Source: Escallonia rubra (lineage: Eukaryota > Streptophyta > Magnoliopsida > Escalloniales > Escalloniaceae). Taken from it: a DNA stretch of 64,000 bases. The notes under the pieces are model-generated. The model did not search any database. It saw only the letters and a program-made list of their open reading frames with translations, and was not told the origin of the DNA. This document shows positions 36,901 through 49,101 of the stretch, one piece after another. Each line of letters starts with the position of its first letter. Position 1 is the first letter of the stretch. Made by a program: the position numbers and the translations under genes. The DNA lies in contig JAVXUO010001246.1 in assembly GCA_033065855.1 (NCBI GenBank), forward strand, positions 62,001 to 126,000, read 5' to 3'.

Positions 36901-39900
36901 TTTCCATCGTCGTACTTGGGGCTTCCTCTGGTAACAAAGTGGAATTCTAAATCAGTTTGGGATCCTTTTGTCACAAGATTTCATTCGAGATTGGCAGGCT
37001 AGAAGAGACAATATCTTTCGAAAGGATGGAGGCTCTTACTATAAGCACTCTTTCTAGTCTTCCAACTTATTTTGTCTCTCTTTCCCATTCCATTGTCAAT
37101 GTTAGAGAGGCTTAAGAAACTAAGAAGAAATTTTCTATTGGCAAAGGAAATGAAGATACTTCTAAATATCACTCGGTGAATTGGAAAACTGTTTCTTCTC
37201 TGTTTGCAGAAGGCGGGTTGGGCTTGCAGGAGTTGAGATTGTTTAACCATGCATATTCAAAAATGGTTTATGGAGATTTTCTAGACAGGAAGGTTCGTTA
37301 GGGTGGTTGATTGTAGATTTAGAAATGACATTCATGGCTGGTCTTTTCAGCCATCGAGATTACATTACGGTCTGGGTGTGTGGAAGTCTATTATACAAGG
37401 GTGGGATGACTTCAAGAAATACCTCCTCTGAAGTTGTGTCTTGGCCGAGACGGACCTTCCAGTCCAATCTGGCGATTTGCTGTGGTGGAGGCCGGCAAAG
37501 TATGGAGTATCTCAGTTTGTTCCTTCTATTTTGTGGTGAGGGAAATATCTATAACTTGTTTTCCTTGGAAGAGTGCTGGGCATGCTCGTGCTCCTCTTAG
37601 AGGGGCCTTTTTTGTGTGGATCACTATTCATAACGCTATTTTAACGATCGATAACCTTCAGCAGAGGCGTAAGAATATTATTAGTTGGTATTTTATGTGC
37701 AAGAAGGATGGGGAATCGGTTCACCATTTATTGCTTCATTGTGATATTTCAAGAAGTTTTTGGTGCTTGCTTTATACTTTGTTTATGATGGTGTGGGTGA
37801 TGCCGAGGTCAGTCAGTGATTTCTTGTGGTGCAGGAATGGGGCTAGTCTTCCATAGGCTTTATGTAAGAGATGGATGTTAGCACCTTATGTGGTTCATTT
37901 GGAGGGAGAGAAACTTGCGGGCTTTTGAAGGAGTTAGAGACTCCATTGTCTCAAATGCATTCAACTTTTCTGAACTTCATCTTTCGGTATGAGGAGGAAC
38001 TCTCGGGATTATCTAATGATATTTTGGCCTTTTTGGATGATTTTAGTATAGGGTCAGCTATTTGAGGTGGATCTAATCTGGGGTTGTTTGTTGTTTGTTT
38101 TGTTTGAATTTATTGGGTGGCAAGGGTGCTCTGGTCTCGTCTTTGTAATTAAGTTGCCGCCCTTGGCGTCTCTCTTTATAATAAGCTTGTATTTATCAAA
38201 AAAAATTAATTCAGTCGTAAAGCTGGACAAACATCTCGTAATCTGAAAGCACTTCTAATAGTTAATATAATTGCATTGCTAGCTCTTGTAAGAGATGAGC
38301 ATCAAAAAGAAAAATAGAAGCTTAAAGGCAAAAGGTCCCATCTAAAACAACAAAGTATAATGTTAAACCTAAGGACTTTAGACCATCTACTCTACACTGC
38401 TGCATTGGATGGTTGCAACTTAAAAGATGCATCTTTACAAACTCAACAACTGAGATCACCAAGAAGCGCTGACATGAAATTCTCCTTGACATCAGAGATA
38501 AGGATTGAGAAACTACCACAACCTAACTATTTTAGTCCAATGCTGAACTTATTAGCCAGATGACACATCTAGAGAAGATTGAGACCGAACAGAAAGGTCA
38601 TTCTTCACCATACTTAGCACTAGTTGAGCATCAAAAGAAGAAAATGAAACTCAAAAGCAAAGAGGTACAATCTACGAAAGTCATGGTGTGAATGATGAAC
38701 AAATGGAGATGGAGGGTGGATTTCAGACCATCTACTACTAAGAGATCATCTAAAAGGAAACGATTGCACTGCTTATTTACCAACATGAGTTTCTTAGATG
38801 AAAATCATATCATGAGAGTCCACCATATCTTTGACTAAGGTCAAACATGCCAAGATATTAGCATGACATATGGTACAGGGACTCTTCCAAAATGCCTAAA
38901 GTACCCGTGCCGGACACTCAACACTTGGACATGGGTATGAGATCTGTATCCAACACATCTCATAGGATATGCCACTATGAACACTATCTTATAGTGCTTG
39001 TTTTCATTTGTTATTACTTTAAGATAAGACAAGTTCTCATTTAAAACAATGTGCGTCACATAAAACACCATTAAAAGGTAATTAAAATATATGAATGGTT
39101 TGCCGTTTTCCAGTGTCTTGTGTTCTAAAAGTTACCGAGTCCATGTAACATAGAGCATGACAAATTCAAGCAGAGTTTTTGGACAGCGCCATATGTTGTA
39201 TATTACTATCACATGCTTTTACATGGGTTTTGTCACCTTGAATGGCATTTTATACTGTGAACAATTTCTTACTTAATGCAAAAACTGATGATAGAAGCCA
39301 TAGACAACCTTAAACAATTAGGTCCAGTTTTTTTCTTGTTCCTTCAACATGGTTTTTGTTCGTAAGTTGCAAACTTATGCCAGGACAGCATAAGTGAATC
39401 TTAAAAATATAAGAACGTATAAAGATCACATTAATCACCTGTGATAAAATTTTGGCACATTCTGCCATAGTAGACAGTTCTCTTCTCTGGGATGCTGCAT
39501 CAAACCGAGCCAACAACCTGTTCTCCAATTCTAGACAAGCATTGAACGGCAAAAGAACTTACTTGTAATATCAACTTACAAAAGAAGTCTCGGATTATGG
39601 GCAAGGAAAAGTGTCCAAACCTTTAGGTTGACATATGTGAGGTAGTTTATGTTGATCACATGGCATGATTTTTCCCAATTTGAGAAGTGAAAGTGGATAT
39701 TCGAAAATCAAATAGGAAAACATTGAGGATTTTGATGGCTAATTGCCTCAATTTGTGATATATTCTATGCAAGTCATGTTTAGATTTAAATTGCAAAAGA
39801 TATGAACTGGATGATCCTAAAGGAGAAGAAAAGAAATTAAGAAGAAGCAATCAGCGAAGAACTAGTTATATATAAGGAAAAACAAAAAGACCTGAATCTA

Positions 39901-41476
39901 AGGAAGTGATTCCTTGAAGAAAGAAACATCCTAAGTCCCAAGAAATATATCACAAATTAAAATTACTAGCTAGCAAGGCCAACCTAATATTCTAGTCCAT
40001 TCAACTCATCTTTCCAAGTGCCTCTTACCTAACCACTCCCACCCTCTGTTCCCATATATCCTAACTATATTATTTAAGAAAGATTGCTTACCAAAAAAGA
40101 AGTGCACTAAAATTTTCATATGCATCAGCTTCTTCTCTCTGAGTGAGTATAAGAGAATCCATGGATGAAATCCTTAATAGTTTGCAGATTTCAATAACAA
40201 AATGACTTGCTTTCATTGTTAATGAAATTCAATTGATTGCTCCGCCAAGCAATCTGTATGTAGTATTCTTTATAATATGCATGATATCTTTTGAACTGGA
40301 AGAAACTATGCTCTCTTCATTTACAAAATAAAAGGACAGCCCATGAATTAGCTGTCCGCAACTAAGTACTTCTAGTACATACGTCACACAAGTTTGACAG
40401 CAAATAATTGCCTTAGCATACCATTGCAGTATTCTTGAAGGTTAGCAACCGCAACTTCCAAACCTCTGCTAGCAGTCGCATTTCCCACAACAGATTGTAT
40501 GCCTACACCTTGTCTACCAATATCTTCCTCAGCAAATGATCCTGGAAAAAAATTAAAAAAAAGAAAGAAAAAAGTTAAGAGTGGTTCACAAGCTCAGCAA
40601 AGATGTAAGAATGTTATTGGAACGTTGCTCTAGACTTCTATTTTCTTGGTGGCAAAAAGAAACTATGCACAATGCTCCAGAATTTTGTACGAAAGTATCT
40701 ACTACAACTTCCAAAATATTGCTGACATGTTCTATAGCATAGATCGTGAAAGTAGATCAATGTAGGAAAGTTTGCGAAAACACTCTTTTCTAAAGTGCAC
40801 TACAAAGCTTGAGCTGATCAGCTTCAAAGGAAACCATGGAGGATGTTACCTATTGTTTCCTTTGGGCTAAAGGGTTAGGTTAAATCATCCAAATCCAGAA
40901 CTTATTGCCAGTGGTAGAGATCCCCTCAAGACTAATCGACTGAACTGCAACAGTTATTTCGTCTAGCGTACAACATTATAACATCAACGCATCCCCTCAC
41001 TTATTACCAGACTGCTCCCCATGAGTGGGGAAGCGTGTGTGCACTTGCACCAAAGTCCCGTGTCACACAGGCATACAAAAGGAGAAACAAGAAATGGTTT
41101 TCAACAAATACCATATTTTTATCTCGGTAGATAAACCAAAAATACTTAATTTTGGCACCTCCAAGTCCATCAGAGCTACCTAGATTAGTAATATTACAAA
41201 TGTATAGGTAACTTTGTGCTCAAATTTCAAATAAGCACTTTCCTAAAACGGTGCACCTTAGAAGCCCCAAAGGATTTGGTTTAGTGATTTGTTTAGATCA
41301 CATTTAACATAAAAATTGTTGTACTTTTGTTTCCCATGGGAGTATTTGTGTATTTCAGACCAAGCTAGAGATAAAATAATTTCCGTATTTTTTATGGACA
41401 TGGTGTCGGACACCGCAATTTCCAAAAAAATGGATTTTGGACACCGCAGGAAACCGCTATTTTTTTAATATTTTTA

Positions 41477-41521
<45 letters not shown>

Positions 41522-43304
41522 TCAAATACATTCCATAATCTAAAATAACAAATAATAATGAAAAACTACCAAAACAAGGAATTCAAATACAAGTCATACT
41601 TAAACATTAAATCCAACATAGTACATGGTACATAACATAAGAAATTAAGTCTTACAAAGTCATACGAATAGGAAACAAAGGAAATAACTGAAATTAAGTA
41701 ATAAACTAATAATAAATATACACTAACACAACAACACAAGCATTGCATTCTGAAATTAAGTTGACAAAATAACTAAGTCAAAGAGAGAGAGAGAGGTTCC
41801 CTCTGAAACGACTTGACAGAGGGAGAGAAAAAAAAAATACTCTTGCAAAACGACTCTTGACTCTTGAGTCTTGACAGAGGGAGAAATAAAAAGAGAGAGA
41901 GACAAACGACTTTGAACAGAGAGGGAAGGGACCTGTGAGTCAGCGACGGCGGCGAGGACCTCCGGCGACGATGCAGTGAGCTCCGGCGATAGCGACGGCA
42001 AGTCGCAGCAGCTGCTTCGGTCTTCGCGACGGCGACTGGATCTGTCAACGTCGGCTTCGGAACGTTGGCGAACAGCTCCAGCGACAGCTACAAGTCGATA
42101 ATGGCTCAGAATGGCTTCCGTGAGGTGGTTGATAGCTGACGGCCGTAAGGTGAGTGAAGCAGATGGTGTTTTTTTCAGATTAGGGATTTAGGGCACAATT
42201 TGTTTCTGTTAAAAAAACCCCACATATTACATTTATTACCGATTGACCCCCGAAATTAGTTCCAAAAAATTCCAAAGTAGCCCCAAACGGTCCGACACTG
42301 CACATTCCCGTGTCCGACACTCCTCGATGAAGTGTCCGACACAGTGTCGGAAAATTAAAAAAAAATCCGACACCAATTGGAGGTGTCCGACACGTGTCGG
42401 GCGGTGTCCGGAGGGTGTCGGGGTGTCCGTCCGTTTAAGACACCATACCTCCCCCTAGGAGGAGTGTCCGTGCTTCAGAGCATGATATGCATTCATTTCA
42501 ATGTGATCACAGAATGCAAAGGGCTACATGGACCGATTAATAGCTTTAGCAACAGACATTTTCCATTCAACTAATAAAAGAAAAAGGGAAGATATGGTCT
42601 CACTAATGGGACAGAAAAAGAATGCTGCATCCGCACAGCGTAAGCTTTAATTTTTTTCATTTTTGGTAGTAACGCAGCCTAGCTCACACAGGGAAGAAAA
42701 ATGTAGAGATTATAACTAAACAGTGGGATACGTAATCTTTTGTGTTGAAAAGTTTCTGTAAACTATTTCTTGCTCCCTCATTCAAGTAGCAAGGGACACA
42801 ACATCAGCATCATAGGCTGAAAGCTACAAATTAATATACTACTACTCAAAACATAATAAATTACGGAAAATGATAGTTATAAATATTGTACTGGTACTGG
42901 GTATACTGGCCGGTACGTATCATTTTCGCCTTCTACTGTATGAAACCCCCAACATTCCGTACCAGTTGAAGTACTAGTAAATACCGGCCGTATTAGCCGA
43001 AACTCTTCGTACCTAAGGAAACTTTTCGGCCGAGATGTGCAACTTTGTACCAGGTTGTTCAAACTTTTCTCAAAGCACGAGTCCGCTGCTACCATCATTG
43101 CTCATGAACCCATTAACTTAACGTAATGAGCAACTTTTTCCTTTCCCTTCCCAATCGCTATCTCCTCAGATCCGCCACCACCTAGGTAGCACGGACACGG
43201 ACACGGAGTTGGACACGGACACCGACGGGGACACCGGACACCGCAATTTCCAAAAAATCGAATTTTGGACACCGCAAACACCGCTATTTTTTTAATATTT
43301 TTAT

Positions 43305-43356
<52 letters not shown>

Positions 43357-46300
43357 AATACATTTCACAAACAATAATAAAAAAACTACTAAAATAAAGA
43401 ATTTAAATAAATACAAGTCATATTCTATTCATTTATTTGGTGGTACCAAATAAAGGGGCATAGTGCAATTTATAAAGGGCCATATCTGGTGTCCTTTAGT
43501 ATAGTCACAGAAAAAGAAAAAAAGGGAGAAGGAAAAAAAAGGGAAAGATATCTGTGGGTCGCGAGAAAGAGAAGACACAGAGAAGAGGAAGAAAAGAGGA
43601 AGGAGACGACTGCCGAGACAAAGAGAAGAAGCAGACCTGTGGGTAAGCGACGGCGGTGGAGGCCTCCGGCGACGATGGCGAGAGATCTGGTGACGGCGAC
43701 AGCGACGACGACGATGGACAGATCTGTCGGCTTCCGTATCCGGCAACGCCGGCGCCTTTCAGATCTGTCGGCTCCGACAACATCGACGACTTTCAGATCT
43801 TTCGGCTCCGGCAACGTCGGCGACAGATCCGGCAACATCGGCGACAGATCCAGCATCACGGCGACAAGAGAGAAGAAGACGGCCGACAGATGAGGTGAGA
43901 GAGAAGACGACGACCCCTGAAATTTGTTCCAAAAATTCCGAAGTAGCCCCAAACGTTCGGACACTGCACATCACCGTGTCCGACACCACTCAATGAAGTG
44001 TCCGGACACGGTGTCGGAAAACTAAAAAAAAAATAAAAAAATTCGGACACCGATTGGCGGTGTCGGACACGTGTCGGGCGGTGTCCGGAGGGTGTCGGGG
44101 TGTCCGTCCGTTTAGGACACCAAACCCCTCCCTAGGAGGGGTGTCCGTGCTTAAGAGGCCACCACTAAGCATTGTCATGGCGTAATCCATGAACCCTTCT
44201 TCCCAAGCCCAACCATCACAAGTCTTTTCAAATTTAGATCTAGCTGTGTTCTTCCAGATTTGCAATCTATCACTCACACAATGGAGAAACTAGATCAAAG
44301 TGACAACGGTGGTGGTTGTGAGGAGGGTTAGAATGTACAATATAGTGAGGTCATATGAGAAAGAGTGCGGTTGGAGGAAGAGTTGGTTTTGACCTTCAGA
44401 TGATTATCGGCAAAATAAGGTCGTCATTATCAAATAGAAAAATAGAAGACACAATGTTTTTGGGGTAAATGAGACCAGGTTATGTACTTACTTTTTTTGG
44501 TTATATTAACATGTCTTTTTTTTCTTATGTGGTTACAACAGTTTTTAACGATTTTGATATTTTAAGTCAAAATGCTATATTTTCTGGGGCATAGGTTCTA
44601 GGTAGAAAGTAATAATACAATTTCTTGTAAGTTTTGAGATGGAGAGAAAGAAAAGGCTATTTTATGTCCTAAATTGTTGCAACTTATGGCTGCTTTTATA
44701 TCTTACTTATAAACATATATCAATTATCAACATATAGTCGTTCTAGACTCTAAGCCGCTACCGTAACGGTAACGGCACCAGCATATACCACTAACTGAGG
44801 AAACCAGTAGTTCCTCCGGTATGGTATTTAAAACTGTTTTCTCAGAAAATACATAATTGTTAAAGTGACAAGGAAAATAATTCATCTTACGCAATTTCTG
44901 TGCAATTGAAGCAGCCTCAGCAACACGACTGTCATCAGAAAATAGAGCCGAAAGTTCCATCAGGTCGCCCGGGCTACCATTAAACTCCATCAAGTACTGC
45001 AGGATCAAAACAAACACTTTATAAATAAAAGCGTAGGAAATCATCAAAAGCATTCAATTCAATACCTTTATGAGCTCTATTGTTTGGCTAGCAGTGTCTC
45101 GCTGGGCATCTGCACTCTGACAAGAAAAAATCACAAAAATTAGAACACAACATCAGATACAAAAAATAAATAAATGCCTCAGTTATAGAGAAAGCATCAT
45201 ATAAACTGCAATCAGAGAAATACACAGTTAATTATCAGGAAAATCAACCTGAAGATGATCTCCGATTTTGGCAGCCGTTTGCCCAACGCTAGAAATACGT
45301 GAATCCAATCTTGCAAAGCTATCAAACAAGCCATCTACTCCTTTTTCCAACTGGGAAATGCACATCAAAACTGAGTGAGAATTATATGTCCATGACTTGT
45401 TAAATTCAGAATCATCAAAAACTTCAAACAGCCTATTACATTTCTACACAAGACAACTTGTTATAAGTAGAAACTAACAGTTGCTCTGGCCCTTTGCTAA
45501 TCGGGGCTGTGAATGCCCCTGATTAGTGCGATGCTGCCACACAATGACATTCACGTAACGAGTTATATCAATTTCAGCAATACGAAAAATAATGAAATTA
45601 TCGAATCCCACTGGTTCTTCCCAATCAAGGAAGTTTGGTTGTCCCTCACCCTGACATGGCCCATTGGCTTTTTATTATATTTATTATATAATGCCACTAT
45701 CTAAGATGAACTAATCAAAAAGTGACAATCATCTGAAGAAAGGTATCAAAAGACCTCACTGAAAGACAACTTTGAATGATCCAATGGCTCCATCTTGACT
45801 CTAAATGGTGCCATCTAACATATAAATTAAAATACAATAGAAACAGTGGATGAGTCAAAGTCAAGTTTGAGGGATAATAACACGTCCCCTTTACTGAAGA
45901 TAATAATTTCCCTAGGATGTTATACATATTGACAAAATTGTCAAAATTTATGATGTTGACGACATTTTTTTTTATAATTTACTGATTGCTCTAAGTATCT
46001 GGTTGATTCGCAAAGCAATGAGAAAGCATAGGACCAAAAGGAGATAGAAAACCCACAGATTGCGTAAATGCACTATACTAACCTCGGCAAGTGTCTTGCG
46101 ATGCTTAGAATCTTGAGCCCCAACTTCTTTCTTGAGGTCGTAGAGTCTTCCATCAATCTTTAGCCAAGGTAACATTAGTTCTCAACAAAAAAGAGCCCGA
46201 CAGATAGGTCCAAAGATAAAATAATCGACAAAATGGTTCTACGAATGCACCTGCTTCCGAATGTCGACCAACTGCGAGCAGGAGTTCTTAAACAAAGACA

Positions 46301-46692
46301 ATAGTGAATCCACTTCTGGAAATAAAGGGCTCGAGAGCCCTCTACCGGCATCCGATGGAATTCGTGAGTTCCCATTTGGTAAAGCATCAGCCCCAGCAAT
46401 GTTGCCATGCCCCTCTAATGAATCGGTTTCATCTTCTTGATACGACGGCAACAACTCGTTTACTAAGTTTCCAAACAGCGCGTCAAACGAAAAGTCCCCC
46501 TATATGTCACATATAGAGCACTTTAAGAACACTACTCAACTACATCTCATGACTTAAATAACCTGCTGAACAGACATAAAGTTGTTTAGGCTTTACCTTA
46601 AAGTCGTCAATGTCAAGAACAAGCGGATGCGAGTCGACAGATGAAGATTTCAAAAACTTATCAGTCTTGGTTCCATCTATACCCTCTTTCAT
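27910..46692 (-). CDS. SEC10: Exocyst complex subunit SEC10
   Basis: Twenty-four coding exons (high to low coordinates) join in frame to 836 aa: 46692-46597, 46499-46251, 46157-46083, 45350-45249, 45116-45066, 44996-44891, 40541-40422, 39530-39439, 33780-33615, 33525-33449, 33343-33245, 33152-33062, 32225-32140, 31939-31766, 31482-31429, 31282-31154, 31015-30923, 30821-30675, 30395-30298, 30097-30013, 28916-28858, 28760-28662, 28580-28497, 27988-27910. All introns are GT-AG. Diagnostic stretches are GHGNIAGADAL, PEVDSLLSLFKNSC, SSVGQTAAKIGDHLQ, YLMEFNGSPGDLMELSALFS, GSQPSPSNVARGLSSL, ISVTVVTEFVRWNEEAISR, ARDSLTEAAALRERFVLG and SISRLLLPVDGAHAASCEE, matching plant SEC10 over its whole length (about 825-830 aa in Arabidopsis). 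SEC10 is a rod-like CATCHR-type subunit of the octameric exocyst, which tethers secretory vesicles at the plasma membrane and cell plate. Introns 6 (4.3 kb) and 8 (5.7 kb) are enlarged by transposons. Confidence 0.97.
28094..28223. repeat. 65-bp tandem duplication in SEC10 intron 23
   Basis: TCTGTAAAGGCTTTGACACCC(C/G)TAGTGAAAGAAAAG... and its continuation to ACTAAACATTG occur twice, 65 bases apart (starts 28097 and 28162). The copies differ at very few positions, so the duplication is recent. It lies within the last SEC10 intron and does not touch splice sites. Confidence 0.85.
34250..35930 (-). mobile_element. Degenerate RTE-type LINE in SEC10 intron 8
   Basis: Reading the minus strand from about 35.9 kb gives frameshifted but ordered traces of a plant RTE-clade reverse transcriptase. 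GKAYEILCQRFG and KLASEAV come first, then YFEKLFDGESEEALG, then a TNHI...V...RAVELRNV block (family: NYRGIKLMSHTMKLWERVIE), then KRKRKDLRMLVTDLKE (family: LHMVFIDLEKAYD). Many stops and frame changes show it is dead and old. It has the same orientation as SEC10. Boundaries are approximate and no duplication was found. Confidence 0.6.
36010..38207 (+). mobile_element. 5'-truncated L1-type LINE in SEC10 intron 8, antisense to SEC10
   Basis: The plus strand shows broken reverse-transcriptase blocks in order: FRDFRPISLVGSAYKLLAKV (36158-36220), NTFVGGRHILDAVFIANLSLD, LLFADNT (active-site FADD changed to FADN), and SYLGLPLVTKW. A zf-RVT module follows at 37590-37790, with APLRGAFFVWITIHNAILT, DNLQQRRKNII and HHLLLHCDISRSFW. 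Next come WFIWRERNL and a 3' end with an A run at 38200-38206. Multiple stops and frameshifts make it non-functional. The endonuclease part is missing. A target duplication was not identified. Confidence 0.8.
38208..39430. other. Remainder of SEC10 intron 8
   Basis: AT-rich intronic sequence. A phrase near AGACCATCTACT occurs at 38379 and 38726 with partly similar surroundings, hinting at an old duplication. No coding exon or clear transposon boundary was seen. Confidence 0.35.
41398..42476. mobile_element. GTGTCCGTGC-family DNA element, copy A (left end damaged)
   Basis: This copy shares its layout with copy B 1.7 kb away: GGACACCGCAATTTCC near the left, a (TA)n run at about 41481-41514, a GC-rich patch with GACGGCG(A)GG(A)CCTCCGGCGACGATG, and a right end GTGTCGGG..GGTGTCCGGAGGGTGTCGGGGTGTCCGTCCG...GTGTCCGTGCTT. 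The left terminus lacks the GCACGGACAC repeat seen in copy B, so it is truncated or recombined. No transposase is encoded. It lies in SEC10 intron 6. Confidence 0.6.
42870..43110. repeat. GGTACCGG-rich repeat fragment between copies A and B
   Basis: TACTGGTACTGGGTATACTGGCCGGTACG and ACCGGCCGTATTAGCC are short, partly palindromic, GGTAC/CCGG-rich strings unlike the surrounding intron. They look like a fragment of a dispersed element, but no boundary or family could be assigned. Confidence 0.3.
43182..44157. mobile_element. GTGTCCGTGC-family DNA element, copy B, with 8-bp flanking repeat
   Basis: The ends are inverted: AGCACGGACAC at about 43188-43198 against GTGTCCGTGCTT at 44141-44152. GCCACCAC flanks the element at 43174-43181 and 44158-44165, an 8-bp duplication as in hAT elements. 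The interior has a long (TA)n run (about 43309-43354) and a GC-rich segment resembling a gene leader; no transposase was recognised. Hence a non-autonomous, probably hAT-like element. Superfamily is inferred from duplication length only. Confidence 0.6.
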
Positions 46693-47295
46693 CTATAGCC
46701 AAACCATACGCATTTGTCAGTGGCAAATCACACAGCAGAAATCAACACTTGACTCACTTCCGACTATTGACACCTAAACTGAAAAAGCAAGCTATCGTAG
46801 CTTCCTCAAGGTCTATCAGAGTGTTCCAGAAATTAAGACAGGTAACTGCAATTTTTACTATTCAATTCCAAAGAACATTCACAAACAGCGTAACGCATCA
46901 TGAAACATAAGCTTCAAAACAAAGCGTTTTCATGTTACTGCAATTTAACTGTAACAACGGAGCGCTTGCAGCGCGAGTGGCACGGTGCTCAGGCGGAAGT
47001 GGCAGTTGTTGACCACAAAGTGCATGGAGCAGGTAGGGAATGCGGGAAATTAGGTAACACCACATTATAAATTTACATTTAAGTCTCTTAATTCGCTTTC
47101 TCAGCAACCAAAACGGCTGGAAATCCGGTCTCTACGGAGTTAGATGTTGATCAGACAAAACTAAGAAGATTAAACTGGAATCACGAAATTACTGATCGAA
47201 AGAAAATCCAAATTACGAAATGACAAGTTTGATTCTAAACGAGCGTGTCTGTGTGTGTGATTACTAGGGCAGTAAAAGTTGATGGAAATTGGTAC
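46693..47295 (-). other. Putative 5' UTR intron of SEC10
   Basis: On the minus strand a donor GAG|GTACCA at 47295 and an acceptor CTATAG immediately before the ATG at 46692 would remove this stretch. The upstream exon would then be roughly 47296-47400. The acceptor abutting the initiation codon is plausible but other leader structures are possible. Confidence 0.4.
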
Positions 47296-47702
47296 CTCTG
47301 GAGGGGATCGAGCAGAACACTTTGGATTGTTTCTTCTTCCTCTTCTCCTTCGTCGGATGGATCGAGCAATACGCAGTTCTGCGAAGACTACAACCAAAAT
47401 AATGTATCAGCCCCCCCAATGACTATTTTGTCCTTCCGGCCAAAGTGCGTGCTTTTGTCGCAGCACTTTCTTTTGAGCGACGAAATGTTTTGGACTCATT
47501 ATATTCTTTTTAGTTTAAACCATTCTTTTCGTGAGTTCTCCATTTATTTTTCGTATTTACTAAAATTAAGTAATTTCTTTTATTAGAATTTTTGGTAATG
47601 GGTTATAACCCCAAGTTTTCATATGTAAAGATAAAGATATCAACTATTGAACTGAACCACAATTTAAAGATATTTTGAGGTAATTAACTCTTTTTTTTTT
47701 TA

Positions 47703-49101
47703 GTTACTGCCAAATCTGTGTTTACAGTCTAACTCCAATACAGCTTAAGTACATAGAATTTTAAAAGTACCAAATTGGTACCTAAAATATTTTTCTTTAA
47801 CCAATTGAATTTTAAGATTAAAGGGAGTCGAAAGGCATTAAAAACGTTAAGGGATATGACTATCTTTATGAGAAAAAATGTAGGACATGACAGTTTATCC
47901 TCCTCCTCTTTCTCTTCCCCGCCCGCCTGGATATAGGTTATCTAATAGAGCTTGAAATGATAGTCGAAGAAAGAATGAAGGGTCAAAGGAAAAGCTATAA
48001 AGTAGTCTTTGTTCTTGACAAGAGGAAAGTAGAGCAAGCGCCCAATATTAGTATAGAAAAACGCCCTACCCATTTCCTGTGCTATTAGGTTAGTGAGCAA
48101 CTTGTTTCCTTCCTCCCGCTCTGCGCCAAAACCCACACATGCGGCCGTGACCCAGCCACAACCCACCTATGTCGCCTCCATTGTGCAGCCGCGACCCTCC
48201 CACACAGCCTCCGTCCTGCAGCTGCACCCAACCAATGGTCTAAACTTAAACTGACAACCACCATAGCCATATGATTTTCACGCCCACGACCGCCACAATC
48301 ACAACAGGCCGATCATCTCCAGTGTACTGCCCCACCTTCATCATTAACCATAATAAATAGCTTAAATCAAGTACCCAACCTTCACGTTCAACAAAATCTC
48401 CAACTACCCACCAATGAAATCTTAATCGACTACTAAAATTGGAATACCAATTGAAACCCATAAAACAAGTATAATCATTCATGCTCAAAAAATTGATTTT
48501 ATAAAGAATTGCCTTGATTGTAGATGAGATAAATGGTTTGTCCAATTGGGATCACGGTTGCGATGATGATTGCATTTTCTTTGTGATCTCCAACCATTAC
48601 CACCAAAATATATTTAGCAATTATCCCATATTGACAACCAGTGTTTTGATTGGAAAGTGCACGGTGGTGATGATATGAAGATGGGTGGCGACAAAAATAG
48701 GGAAGGCGGGGGGCGGTAATGGGGAAGATAGGGAAGGTACGCAATGGCGTAGATGACAAGACATGCTGCAGCGATGATGGCGAAGGCGTGCGATGGCCGT
48801 AACTTTGTGTTGTGTGTAACTTTGACTATGTGTTTCTTTATCAGATTTTCAAGCCATGTCCTGGTATTAGAATGACATGTACCAATCAACTAGAAAAAGA
48901 TGGGCCACGTAGATATGCTTTATAATGTTTTTTCATAAAAACAGTTATGTCACTGTACTTTTTAACGACTTTTAGCTTCTATTAGCCTTCGAACTCAATT
49001 GGTTCAAAAATAAGTTTTTAGGTACTGGTTTGATACTTTATCAATGTTGGATACTTAAGTTGTACTCGAGTAATATTTTAGGGCACAAATATGACATTAA
49101 C
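47703..49101. mobile_element. Mutator-like element with about 200-bp inverted repeats
   Basis: The left arm (GTTACTGCCAAATCTGTG...CAGCTTAAGTAC...AAGTACCAAATTGGTACCTAAAA...AACCAATTGA...AAAACGTTAAGGGATATGAC) matches the complement of the right arm, which ends ...CTTAAGTTGTACTCGAG...AAATATGACATTAAC at 49101. The two arms span about 200 bp each. Both flanks are T runs (T11 on the left, T10 on the right), so a duplication there is possible but uninformative. The interior is GC-richer, without recognised transposase. It lies about 0.3 kb upstream of the SEC10 leader. Confidence 0.7.

Noticed and set aside
43470..43964. 164-residue minus-strand frame rich in Ser, Leu and Arg
   Set aside because: It lies within the GC-rich core of transposon-like copy B, overlaps several other long frames on both strands and shows no recognisable domain.
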